DNA from: Smithellaceae bacterium
GTDB lineage: Bacteria; Desulfobacterota; Syntrophia; Syntrophales; JAQULV01
Reading direction: 5' to 3'
Assembly: GCA_028718405.1 (NCBI GenBank)
Contig: JAQULV010000129.1
Location: 1 to 5,285, forward strand
DNA: 5,285 nucleotides
The translations under genes and the position numbers were made by a program. Positions 1 to 5,285 of this stretch are shown one piece after another. Position 1 is the first letter of the stretch. Each line of letters begins with the position of its first letter. Below the pieces are notes generated by a model. That model did not search any database, was not told the DNA's origin, and saw only the letters and a program-made list of their open reading frames with translations.

Positions 1-1
1 C

Positions 2-1978
2 ACGGAGGTCGTGGTGCAGGACATAGCCCGACGGCCGCAGGAAAGGTGGCCCGATGTCGAGGCGGTTCAAGATGCCATCGAGCTGGCGCTCATGCGGGAA
101 GGTTACGGAGAAGTCGCCCGGAGCTATATCCTCTATCGGAAGCACCGTAGCGACATCCGCATGGCCAAATCCGCCCTGGGTCTGAAAGACGACCTGAAGT
201 TTCCCGTAAACACCATGGCAGTATTGGAAAGGCGGTATCTGCTGAAAGACGATGAGCGGAACGTCATCGAAACGCCCGGCGAGCTCTTCCGCCGCGTCGC
301 CCGCCATGTCGCCCGCGCCGAGGAACGGTTCCCGGCCAAAGTGAGTCCTGCCGAGGTGGAAGAGAGGTTCTTTCGAATGATGCGTGACCGGCAGTTCATG
401 CCCAACTCCCCGACGCTGATGAATGCAGGGACGGCACTGGGACAGCTTTCGGCCTGTTTCGTTCTGCCGGTGCCGGACTCCATCGACGGTATCTTCAACT
501 CCTTAAAAGACATGGCCAAGATCCACCAGACGGGCGGCGGTACCGGTTTCAATTTCTCTCACCTGAGGCCGAAGGGTGACCTCGTGGCTTCTACGAAAGG
601 AGAGGCATCGGGCCCCGTCTCCTTCATGGGGATTTTCGACAAGGCCACGGAGATCATTATTCAGGGAGGCCGCAGGCGCGGCGCGAATATGGGTATCATG
701 CGCTGCGATCATCCCGACATTGTCGACTTTATCGAGGCGAAGACGAAAAGCGGCGCCTTCTCCAACTTCAACCTGTCCGTCGCCGTCACCGACGCCTTCA
801 TGGCCGCGGCGGCGAGGAATGCGAGCTTCGATCTGATCAATCCGCGAACGAAAAAGAAACAACGTCGCATCAAGGCGGGCGACCTGTTCGATCTCATCAC
901 TACCTCGGCCTGGCGGACGGGAGACCCGGGACTGATATTTCTGGACGAGATCAACCGGCGCAATCCGACGCCGGAGCTTGGCCCCTTGGAGGCAACCAAC
1001 CCCTGCGGGGAACTGCCTTTGCTCTCTTATGAGAGCTGCAACCTCGCTTCCCTGAATCTAGAAAGGATGATCTCCTCAGGGGACGTCGACTGGGAGAAAC
1101 TGCGGGACTGCATCCGCTGGGGGATAAGGTTTCTCGATGACGTCATCGAGATGAACAAATTTCCTCTGCCCGAGGTACAAGCGATCACGCAAGGCAACAG
1201 GAAGATAGGCTTGGGTGTGATGGGCTTCGCCGATATGCTGCTGAGACTCCGGATCCCCTATACCGCAAAGGCGGCGGTGGAGTTGGCCGACAGGCTCATG
1301 GCCTTTATCAGGGAAGAGTCGCTACGCGCTTCAGCGACGCTGGCGCGGGAGCGAGGCGTCTTCCCCAACTTCGGAAAATCCATCTATCGTAAACAGAAGC
1401 TGCAACTCAGAAACGCCACCGTCAACACGATTGCCCCCACCGGAACGATCAGCATCATCGCCGGTTGTTCGAGCGGCATCGAGCCGCTGTTTGCCGTAAG
1501 TTTCGTGAGAAACGTTCTTTCCGGAACGCAGCTTTTCGAGATAAACCCTATCTTCGCCGAGGTCGCCCAAAAAGGAGGCTTCTTCGGAAACGACACCCTG
1601 GCGAAGATCGCGCGCCAGGGATCGTTGCGAGACATTGCCGAGATCCCCGCCGGAGTGCGCCGGCTCTTCGTCACCGCCTTCGACGTGACGGCCCGACAGC
1701 ATCTCCTGATCCAGGCTGCTTTCCAGAGGCATACCGATAATTCCGTTTCGAAGACCATCAACCTTCCTACCCAGGCCACGGTCGAAGACGTAAAGATGAT
1801 CTACCGTCTCGCCCACCGCCTCAAGTGTAAGGGGATCACCATTTACCGCTACGGAAGCAAGAAGGACCAGGTGCTCTCCTACGGAGCCGGCTCTGATCCG
1901 AGGGGAGATGCCATGAGGCCGATCCTCGCGGGAGCCGAATATGCGGGCGGCTGCGCCACCGGTGACTGTGTGTTTTAA
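2..1978 (+). CDS. nrdJ: Class II (adenosylcobalamin-dependent) ribonucleoside-diphosphate reductase, 5'-truncated by window edge
   Basis: This cytoplasmic enzyme reduces ribonucleotides to deoxyribonucleotides, using adenosylcobalamin to generate a thiyl radical. Numbering from the in-frame GTG at 11, residues 1-50 look like the end of an ATP-cone (VQD, then AYI-type YILYRKHR). The frame is already open from base 2 with no stop, so the true start lies upstream and GTG 11 is probably internal. Seen in the reductase barrel: FMPNSPTLMNAG before redox Cys149 (LSACFVLP), GGGTGF at 175-180, GGRRRGANMG, NPCGE with the expected thiyl-radical Cys332 and Glu334, the second redox Cys343 (ESCNLASLNL), the phosphate-binding APTGTIS at about 475-481, and KGITIYRYGS near the end. 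The protein ends in GGCATGDCVF, a Cys648/Cys653 pair that probably re-reduces the active site. The long zinc-finger tail of many NrdJ proteins is absent. No frameshift is seen. The class II assignment over class I rests on overall NrdJ-type motifs and is strong. Confidence 0.95.
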   Translation, partial: TEVVVQDIARRPQERWPDVEAVQDAIELALMREGYGEVARSYILYRKHRSDIRMAKSALGLKDDLKFPVNTMAVLERRYLLKDDERNVIETPGELFRRVARHVARAEERFPAKVSPAEVEERFFRMMRDRQFMPNSPTLMNAGTALGQLSACFVLPVPDSIDGIFNSLKDMAKIHQTGGGTGFNFSHLRPKGDLVASTKGEASGPVSFMGIFDKATEIIIQGGRRRGANMGIMRCDHPDIVDFIEAKTKSGAFSNFNLSVAVTDAFMAAAARNASFDLINPRTKKKQRRIKAGDLFDLITTSAWRTGDPGLIFLDEINRRNPTPELGPLEATNPCGELPLLSYESCNLASLNLERMISSGDVDWEKLRDCIRWGIRFLDDVIEMNKFPLPEVQAITQGNRKIGLGVMGFADMLLRLRIPYTAKAAVELADRLMAFIREESLRASATLARERGVFPNFGKSIYRKQKLQLRNATVNTIAPTGTISIIAGCSSGIEPLFAVSFVRNVLSGTQLFEINPIFAEVAQKGGFFGNDTLAKIARQGSLRDIAEIPAGVRRLFVTAFDVTARQHLLIQAAFQRHTDNSVSKTINLPTQATVEDVKMIYRLAHRLKCKGITIYRYGSKKDQVLSYGAGSDPRGDAMRPILAGAEYAGGCATGDCVF

Positions 1979-1994
1979 ATTTATTGTCCGCCGG

Positions 1995-2015
1995 TGGGAT
2001 TCATCAGGAGTCCCA
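1995..2015 (+). terminator. Stem-loop just after nrdJ, without a U-tract
   Basis: TGGGATTC (1995-2002) pairs with GAGTCCCA (2008-2015), giving eight pairs including one G-U, around a five-base loop ATCAG. It starts 16 bases after the nrdJ stop codon and ends before the comM promoter, the place expected for a transcript end. The downstream bases are A-rich (AGAAAAG), not T-rich, so it is not a canonical intrinsic terminator. It could instead protect the nrdJ mRNA 3' end or be chance. Confidence 0.3.
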
Positions 2016-2024
2016 AGAAAAGCC

Positions 2025-2053
2025 TTGCGAGGGTCTGACGCCTTCATTATACT
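2025..2053 (+). promoter_or_regulatory. Predicted sigma70-type promoter for comM
   Basis: A -35 element TTGCGA (2025-2030, 4 of 6 to consensus) is followed after exactly 17 bases by a -10 element TATACT (2048-2053, 5 of 6). Transcription would start near 2060, giving a leader of about 60 bases before the comM GTG. A short dyad, GGGAA-AA-TTCCC (2058-2069), sits at the predicted start site and could be an operator half-site pair, but nothing else supports that. Spacing and position make this the best promoter candidate in the window. Confidence 0.55.
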
Positions 2054-2119
2054 TTCGGGGAAAATTCCCATTGATAAGTCCTTACCCTCTCTAGGAACTT
2101 TAAACGCAAGGGTGACGAA

Positions 2120-3649
2120 GTGATTGTCAAGGCCTTGAGTTTCAGTATCGTGGGGATAGAATCCTATCCGATCACCGTCGAGGTCGACACGGCGGCGGGA
2201 CTGCCCCAGTTTTCCATCGTCGGTCTGCCCGACGCGTCCGTCAAGGAAAGCAAGGATCGTATCAAGGCCGCCGTCAAGAACTCCGGCTACGGCTTTCCCA
2301 AACATCACGTCACCGTTAATCTGGCACCGGCCGATATAAAGAAGGAAGGCACGGGCTTCGACCTGCCCATCGCCGTCGGCGTTCTCATGGCTCAGGAGAT
2401 GGTGCCCGAAGAAATCACCCAACATTATCTCATCACGGGTGAGCTGTCCTTGGACGGCGGTATCAAGGGAGTACCGGGGGTGCTCTCGGCCGCCTTCGAA
2501 GCCAAGACGATGGGCCTCAAGGGGATTATCTGTCCTAAGGACAATGCCCTGGAAGCCGCCATGGTGAAGGAGATAGCGGTAATTGCCGTAGAGCGGCTCT
2601 CGGACGTGGTGGAGTTTCTCAACGGGATGAGAGAGATCCCCCCTTTTCACGTGGATCGGGAGGCCTTCTTCCTGGCGGCCTCGCACTACCCTTTTGATTT
2701 TTCCGAAATCAGCGGCCAGGCACAGGCAAAGAGGGCACTGGAGATCGCCGCCGCGGGAGGCCACAATATCCTGATGATCGGGCCGCCGGGGGCGGGAAAG
2801 ACAATGCTGGCTCAGCGACTCTGCACGATCCTTCCGGAGCTTACCTTCGCCGAGGCCATTGAAACAACCAAGATCTACTCGGTGGCCGGTCTTCTCGGCC
2901 GGAACGACGCCCTCTTGGGAACGAGGCCCTTCAGATCGCCCCATCACGGCATCTCCGACGTGGGTCTCGTGGGCGGAGGACAAACGCCTAAACCAGGTGA
3001 GATCAGTTTGGCTCATCGCGGCGTCCTCTTCCTCGATGAACTGCCGGAATTTAGAAAAAATGTTCTGGAGGCCCTGCGGCAGCCGTTGGAAGAAGGTACC
3101 ATTACCATCACGCGTTCGTCCGCGACGGCAAGCTACCCGGCGCAGTTCATGCTGGTTGCCGCCATGAATCCCTGCCCCTGCGGATATTACGGGTCGTCGC
3201 AGAGACCTTGCCGCTGCAGCGCCCAGCAGATCAGGCAATACCAGTCCCGCCTCTCCGGTCCACTTCTCGACAGGATCGACATCCACATCGAGGTCCCCGC
3301 TGTGAGATACCGGGATATCCGCCAGAATAAATTCGCCGAGTCGTCGGCCGTCATCAAAGAGAGGATCGGCCGGGCCCGCCTGGTGCAGGCCGAGCGCTTT
3401 GCCGATCAGGGCAGCCACGTGAACGCCAGGCTTACCGACAGGCAGATCAAGGAGTTCTGTCCCCTGGACGAGGAAGGCCAAAGACTAATCGAGATGGCCG
3501 TCGATAAATTGGGGCTCTCCGCTCGGGCGTACACCAGGGTTCTAAAGGTGGCACGAACGATCGCCGACTTGGAAGGCCGCGCCAACATCATGCCCCCGCA
3601 CGTGGCGGAGGCGATCCAATACAGAACCCTTGATAGAAACATGCTTTAG
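2120..3649 (+). CDS. comM: YifB/ComM family magnesium-chelatase-like AAA+ ATPase
   Basis: This is a 509-residue protein, the usual length for the family. Characterised ComM is a hexameric helicase that promotes branch migration during integration of DNA in natural transformation; family members also occur in species not known to be competent. The N-terminal Lon/ChlI-like domain (about 5-170) has GLPDASVKES (35-44) and VNLAPADIKKEGTGFDLPIA (66-85). The position matching Lon's catalytic serine is not serine, so protease activity is not expected. The AAA+ core has Walker A GPPGAGKT (221-228, Lys227), Walker B VLFLDE (Asp306, Glu307), the family NPCPCG (350-355) with a second C-x-C (Cys364, Cys366), and SGPLLDRID (379-387). 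The C-terminal Mg_chelatase_C domain ends in EAIQYRTLDR. The GTG start is set by AAGGGTG (2108-2114), seven bases after its GGG, and by the family's usual N-terminus. It has its own candidate promoter, so it is probably not cotranscribed with nrdJ. No competence genes are visible nearby to confirm the role. Confidence 0.96.
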   Translation: MIVKALSFSIVGIESYPITVEVDTAAGLPQFSIVGLPDASVKESKDRIKAAVKNSGYGFPKHHVTVNLAPADIKKEGTGFDLPIAVGVLMAQEMVPEEITQHYLITGELSLDGGIKGVPGVLSAAFEAKTMGLKGIICPKDNALEAAMVKEIAVIAVERLSDVVEFLNGMREIPPFHVDREAFFLAASHYPFDFSEISGQAQAKRALEIAAAGGHNILMIGPPGAGKTMLAQRLCTILPELTFAEAIETTKIYSVAGLLGRNDALLGTRPFRSPHHGISDVGLVGGGQTPKPGEISLAHRGVLFLDELPEFRKNVLEALRQPLEEGTITITRSSATASYPAQFMLVAAMNPCPCGYYGSSQRPCRCSAQQIRQYQSRLSGPLLDRIDIHIEVPAVRYRDIRQNKFAESSAVIKERIGRARLVQAERFADQGSHVNARLTDRQIKEFCPLDEEGQRLIEMAVDKLGLSARAYTRVLKVARTIADLEGRANIMPPHVAEAIQYRTLDRNML

Positions 3650-3658
3650 TGATAACAT
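3630..3658 (+). promoter_or_regulatory. Candidate distal promoter for ilvE, overlapping the comM 3' end
   Basis: TTGATA (3630-3635, 5 of 6 to the -35 consensus) and TAACAT (3653-3658, 4 of 6 to the -10 consensus) are 17 bases apart. If used, the ilvE transcript would have a leader of about 210 bases that includes the inverted repeat at 3783-3835. The -35 lies inside the last codons of comM, so the match may be chance. Confidence 0.3.
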
Positions 3659-3782
3659 ACCAAAAATGAAGATCTCTTACGCCTCGGGTGAGCAGTCATT
3701 TTCGGCCGTCGTGCCAGGGCGAGGCGCCTTCGGTATCAGCCAAGTCGCACGAAGCCATATTTCTTAACAATCGAGGAAGGCT

Positions 3783-3835
3783 GCCGGAAGATGAACAGCG
3801 GCGAAGCACGACTTTTCCGCAGGAGGTTCATCGGC
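3783..3835 (+). repeat. Compound imperfect inverted repeat in the ilvE upstream region
   Basis: GATGAAC (3790-3796) is the exact reverse complement of GTTCATC (3826-3832). Inside it, GCGG (3798-3801) pairs with CCGC (3817-3820), then GAAG (3803-3806) with CTTT (3812-3815, one G-U) around loop CACGA. Outside it, GCC (3783-3785) can pair with GGC (3833-3835) with a four-base bulge on the left. An unpaired AGGAGG (3821-3826) overlaps the right arm but has no start codon at a usable distance. No T-run follows, so it is not an intrinsic terminator. It could be a folded mRNA leader if ilvE is transcribed from the distal promoter, or a protein-binding dyad. I found no T-box consensus and no leader peptide rich in Ile, Leu or Val codons in this gap. 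Confidence 0.45.
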
Positions 3836-3856
3836 TAAGGCAGGGAGTTATATACT
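3827..3856 (+). promoter_or_regulatory. Candidate proximal promoter for ilvE
   Basis: TATACT (3851-3856) is a 5-of-6 match to the -10 consensus. The only hexamer at a sensible distance is TTCATC (3827-3832), a 3-of-6 match at 18 bases. Transcription from here would begin near 3863, inside the purine-rich ribosome binding site, leaving a leader of only about 12 bases. That makes this site less convincing than its -10 suggests. Confidence 0.25.
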
Positions 3857-3860
3857 ATAA

Positions 3861-3870
3861 GGGGGAAGGA
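3861..3870 (+). promoter_or_regulatory. Ribosome binding site of ilvE
   Basis: The run GGGGGAAGGA ends four bases before ATG 3875, with its G-run nine bases away. It is the strongest Shine-Dalgarno-like stretch in the gap and fixes the ilvE start at 3875 rather than a later ATG. Confidence 0.7.
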
Positions 3871-3874
3871 ATAA

Positions 3875-4951
3875 ATGGAAATCCGAATCGTCAAGGCGTC
3901 TGACAGTCACCGGAAGGCAAAACCGACTGACGAGAGCAAACTCGGCTTCGGTAAGATATTCTCTGATCATATCTTCACTATGAAGTACCACGTGGACAAG
4001 GGATGGTACGATGCGGCCGTTGAGCCTTACCACGACCTTTGCTTAGATCCCACGGCGATGTGCCTCCATTATGGTCAGGAAATCTTCGAAGGTCTCAAGG
4101 CCTACCGCGGAAAGGATGGAGCTATCTATCTGTTCCGCCCCCTCGAAAACGTTCGCCGGATGAACGTCTCGGCGGAGCGGCTCTGCATGCCAACAATCGA
4201 CGAAGAGCTCTACCTTAAGGCCATCAGGGAACTGGTCCTCGTGGAACAGGATTGGATTCCCCACGGCCAGGGAACCTCTCTCTATATCAGACCGACCATG
4301 ATCGCGACGGAAAAGGCCTTGGGGGTCCATCCCTCTTCGGAGTATCTCTTCTTTATCGTTGTCGGTCCCGTCGGTGCCTACTATCCGGAAGGCTTCAGCC
4401 CCACGAAGATCTTCGTTTCGGAGGATTACGTCCGCTCCGTCCGCGGCGGAATCGGTTACTGCAAGGCCGCGGGCAACTACGCGGCTAGCCTCTATGCCAG
4501 CCAGATAGCGATGAAAATGGGATACACCCAGGTCCTCTGGCTCGACGCCGTGGAGAGGAAATATGTGGAAGAAGTGGGAACGAGCAATATCTTCTTCATG
4601 ATCGGCGACGAACTAATCACCGCGCCCCTGTCCGGCTCGATACTGCCCGGCGTGACCAGAAACTCCGTCATCCAGATGGCGCGCAGCTGGGGGGTCAAGG
4701 TTTCGGAAAGGCCTCTCTCCATGGACGAGATCATGGTCGCTTCCGCGCAGGGAAAGCTTAAGGAGGTCTTTGCCTCCGGGACAGCCGCTATCGTTTCGCC
4801 CGTCGGCCAGATCTATTATCAGGGCAAAGAGCATCTGATCAATGGGGGGAAGACGGGAGAGTTGACGGAGCGGCTCTACAATGAGATCCTGCAAATTCAG
4901 TACGGCGAGAAGGAAGACCCCTTCGGCTGGAGGATGAAGATTACGCCGTAG
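3875..4951 (+). CDS. ilvE: Branched-chain amino-acid aminotransferase (BCAT, PLP fold type IV)
   Basis: This cytoplasmic enzyme reversibly transfers the amino group between glutamate and the 2-oxo acids of valine, leucine and isoleucine, the last step of their synthesis and the first of their breakdown. The 358-residue length fits the longer, eukaryote-like BCAT subgroup (ilvE_II type) rather than the roughly 300-residue E. coli IlvE type. Seen: HYGQEIFEGLKAYR (65-78), SLYIRP with Arg139, GGIGYCKAAGNYAASL with the PLP Schiff-base lysine at Lys197, EEVGTSNIFF with Glu233 expected to contact the PLP ring nitrogen, LPGVTRNS (257-264) and EVFASGTAAIVSPVG (297-311), the phosphate and substrate loop. 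The redox-switch CXXC of mammalian BCATs is replaced by Ala305 and Ser308. The ATG is fixed by the upstream G-rich Shine-Dalgarno. No other ilv or leu genes are visible, so it appears to stand alone. Branched-chain specificity is inferred from the family; a broader substrate range cannot be excluded. Confidence 0.96.
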   Translation: MEIRIVKASDSHRKAKPTDESKLGFGKIFSDHIFTMKYHVDKGWYDAAVEPYHDLCLDPTAMCLHYGQEIFEGLKAYRGKDGAIYLFRPLENVRRMNVSAERLCMPTIDEELYLKAIRELVLVEQDWIPHGQGTSLYIRPTMIATEKALGVHPSSEYLFFIVVGPVGAYYPEGFSPTKIFVSEDYVRSVRGGIGYCKAAGNYAASLYASQIAMKMGYTQVLWLDAVERKYVEEVGTSNIFFMIGDELITAPLSGSILPGVTRNSVIQMARSWGVKVSERPLSMDEIMVASAQGKLKEVFASGTAAIVSPVGQIYYQGKEHLINGGKTGELTERLYNEILQIQYGEKEDPFGWRMKITP

Positions 4952-5000
4952 TCGCAGACGGAGGGATTTTTCCACCTTGAAACGCCCACTTGGCGCTGAT

Positions 5001-5040
5001 TCAACAAAGCTGTGGAAATGCCTGTTGAAAACTTTGTTGA
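5001..5040 (+). repeat. 9-bp inverted repeat overlapping the DnaA-box-like cluster
   Basis: TCAACAAAG (5001-5009) is the exact reverse complement of CTTTGTTGA (5032-5040), separated by 22 bases. The left CAACA can also pair with TGTTG at 5023-5027. As RNA it would be a weak, AT-rich hairpin 50 bases after the ilvE stop with no T-tract. As DNA it gives the origin-like cluster an inverted element. Confidence 0.5.
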
Positions 5041-5062
5041 TAACTATCGTAAGTGTGCAAAT
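5011..5062 (+). other. Cluster of DnaA-box-like 9-mers, three at an exact 12-base period
   Basis: Against the DnaA-box consensus TTWTNCACA, read here as its complement TGTGNAWAA, four sites each match 8 of 9: TGTGGAAAT (5011-5019), TGTTGAAAA (5023-5031), TGTTGATAA (5035-5043) and TGTGCAAAT (5054-5062). All are in the same orientation. The first three start exactly 12 bases apart. As 12-base units, the second and third agree at 10 of 12 positions and the first and second at 7 of 12. The AT-rich stretch begins immediately to the right. This layout resembles a replication origin or other DnaA-bound site. No site is a perfect consensus box and no dnaA, dnaN, parAB or rep gene is visible in the window, so function is inferred. 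Confidence 0.45.
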
Positions 5063-5160
5063 GTCACAATTTTCTACCTGATTGCATAAGGTTTAGGCAA
5101 AGTATATTATTAGTTATTTCAATATGATAGCAAGTTGCCTCTAATTATTGGTATTTAACT
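5041..5160. other. AT-rich intergenic segment, possible DNA-unwinding element
   Basis: A hand count gives 35 G/C in 120 bases (29%), falling to 5 in 30 at 5101-5130, against clearly GC-rich genes on the left. I see no credible ORF in it. Its position next to the DnaA-box-like cluster fits an unwinding element. It could equally be an AT-rich promoter region for the gene at 5203 or a recently acquired spacer. Confidence 0.4.
5082..5110 (+). promoter_or_regulatory. Candidate promoter for the partial gene at 5203
   Basis: TTGCAT (5082-5087, 3 of 6 to the -35 consensus) and TATTAT (5105-5110, 5 of 6 to the -10 consensus) are separated by 17 bases. The transcript would start near 5117 with a leader of about 85 bases. 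Matches like this are common by chance in such AT-rich DNA. Confidence 0.3.
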
Positions 5161-5202
5161 AGGCCCTGGGAAAAGAGATATTAACTGTCTGGAATCGGAA
5201 AG

Positions 5203-5285
5203 ATGAAAAAAGCCCATGAAATATCCGTGAGATCGATGCTTCTCGTCGGCATCGTTATACTGCTGTTCCCGGCTCATGGGACTTA
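5203..5285 (+). CDS. N-terminus of a probable secreted or membrane-anchored protein, 3'-truncated by window edge
   Basis: Only 27 codons are present before the window ends. The peptide starts MKKAHEISVRSMLLVGIVIL and continues LFPAHGT. It has a basic n-region (Lys2, Lys3, Arg10), a hydrophobic core of about 12 residues (MLLVGIVILLFP, 12-23) and small residues (Ala24, Gly26) where signal peptidase I could cut. This is a typical Sec signal peptide, though an uncleaved N-terminal membrane anchor is possible. There is no cysteine lipobox in the visible part. GGAA (5191-5194), eight bases before the ATG, is a modest Shine-Dalgarno. The ATG at codon 12 is less likely because it would remove the basic n-region. 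The family cannot be recognised from so little sequence. Confidence 0.6.
   Translation, partial: MKKAHEISVRSMLLVGIVILLFPAHGT

Noticed and set aside
2058..2069. GGGAA-AA-TTCCC as an RNA hairpin terminator
   Set aside because: The loop would be only two bases, so it cannot form a stable hairpin; it is kept only as a possible DNA dyad.
1941..2123. A 60-codon + strand ORF whose TGA overlaps the comM GTG start (GTGA), suggesting translational coupling
   Set aside because: It starts inside nrdJ, has no Shine-Dalgarno I can see, runs through the predicted hairpin and comM promoter, and has no recognisable features. comM has its own ribosome binding site.
1331..3481. A 716-codon open frame on the minus strand, crossing the nrdJ 3' half, the intergenic gap and most of comM
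   Set aside because: It lies antisense to two genes with unmistakable family motifs. Its translation shows no recognisable domain and is rich in Gly, Arg, Asp and His. Long antisense frames are common opposite GC-biased codons.
3666..3767. A 33-codon small ORF (starting MKISYASGEQ) in the comM-ilvE gap, considered as an attenuation leader peptide
   Set aside because: There is no Shine-Dalgarno, and it has no cluster of Leu, Ile or Val codons. If the distal promoter is real, it would start at the very 5' end of the transcript.
3688..3903. A 71-codon + strand ORF in the comM-ilvE gap that runs into ilvE
   Set aside because: It starts at GTG without a convincing ribosome binding site, overlaps the ilvE ribosome binding site and start in another frame, and reads as low-information sequence.
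4983..4995. A CGCC-CACTT-GGCG hairpin after ilvE as an intrinsic terminator
   Set aside because: The stem is only four base pairs and no T-run follows; such hairpins arise easily by chance.

Overview
The window is a stretch of bacterial chromosome with four protein-coding genes, all on the + strand: the 3' part of an adenosylcobalamin-dependent (class II) ribonucleotide reductase gene (nrdJ), a complete comM/yifB-type AAA+ ATPase gene, a complete branched-chain amino-acid aminotransferase gene (ilvE), and the first 27 codons of a gene for a probable exported or membrane-anchored protein. The genes are moderately GC-rich (high 50s % by eye). A class II reductase points to an anaerobe or facultative organism that makes or imports cobalamin. 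The three recognisable proteins would suit a Desulfobacterota/Syntrophia-like or related Gram-negative lineage, but that is a low-confidence inference because all three families are widespread.

Layout: bases 2-1978 encode NrdJ, open at the left edge so that most of its N-terminal ATP-cone is missing. A 141-base gap holds an 8-bp stem-loop just after the nrdJ stop, then a good sigma70-type promoter (TTGCGA, 17 bases, TATACT) and a Shine-Dalgarno for the GTG start of comM (2120-3649). A 225-base gap follows. It holds a long imperfect inverted repeat (3783-3835), two candidate promoters and a strong purine-rich ribosome binding site for ilvE (3875-4951). The last gap (4952-5202) changes character: three DnaA-box-like 9-mers lie in tandem at an exact 12-base period, a fourth lies 19 bases on, and about 100 bases of very AT-rich DNA follow. 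A signal-peptide-like ORF opens at 5203 and runs off the right edge.

The genes do not form an obvious pathway. NrdJ makes deoxynucleotides, ComM is a branch-migration helicase tied to DNA uptake and recombination, and IlvE carries out the last step of valine, leucine and isoleucine synthesis. The gaps and promoter-like signals suggest independent transcription units rather than one operon. I see no mobile element, CRISPR array, tRNA or rRNA. Nothing amounts to a demonstrated new system. The item most worth a second look is the origin-like DnaA-box/AT-rich arrangement downstream of ilvE.
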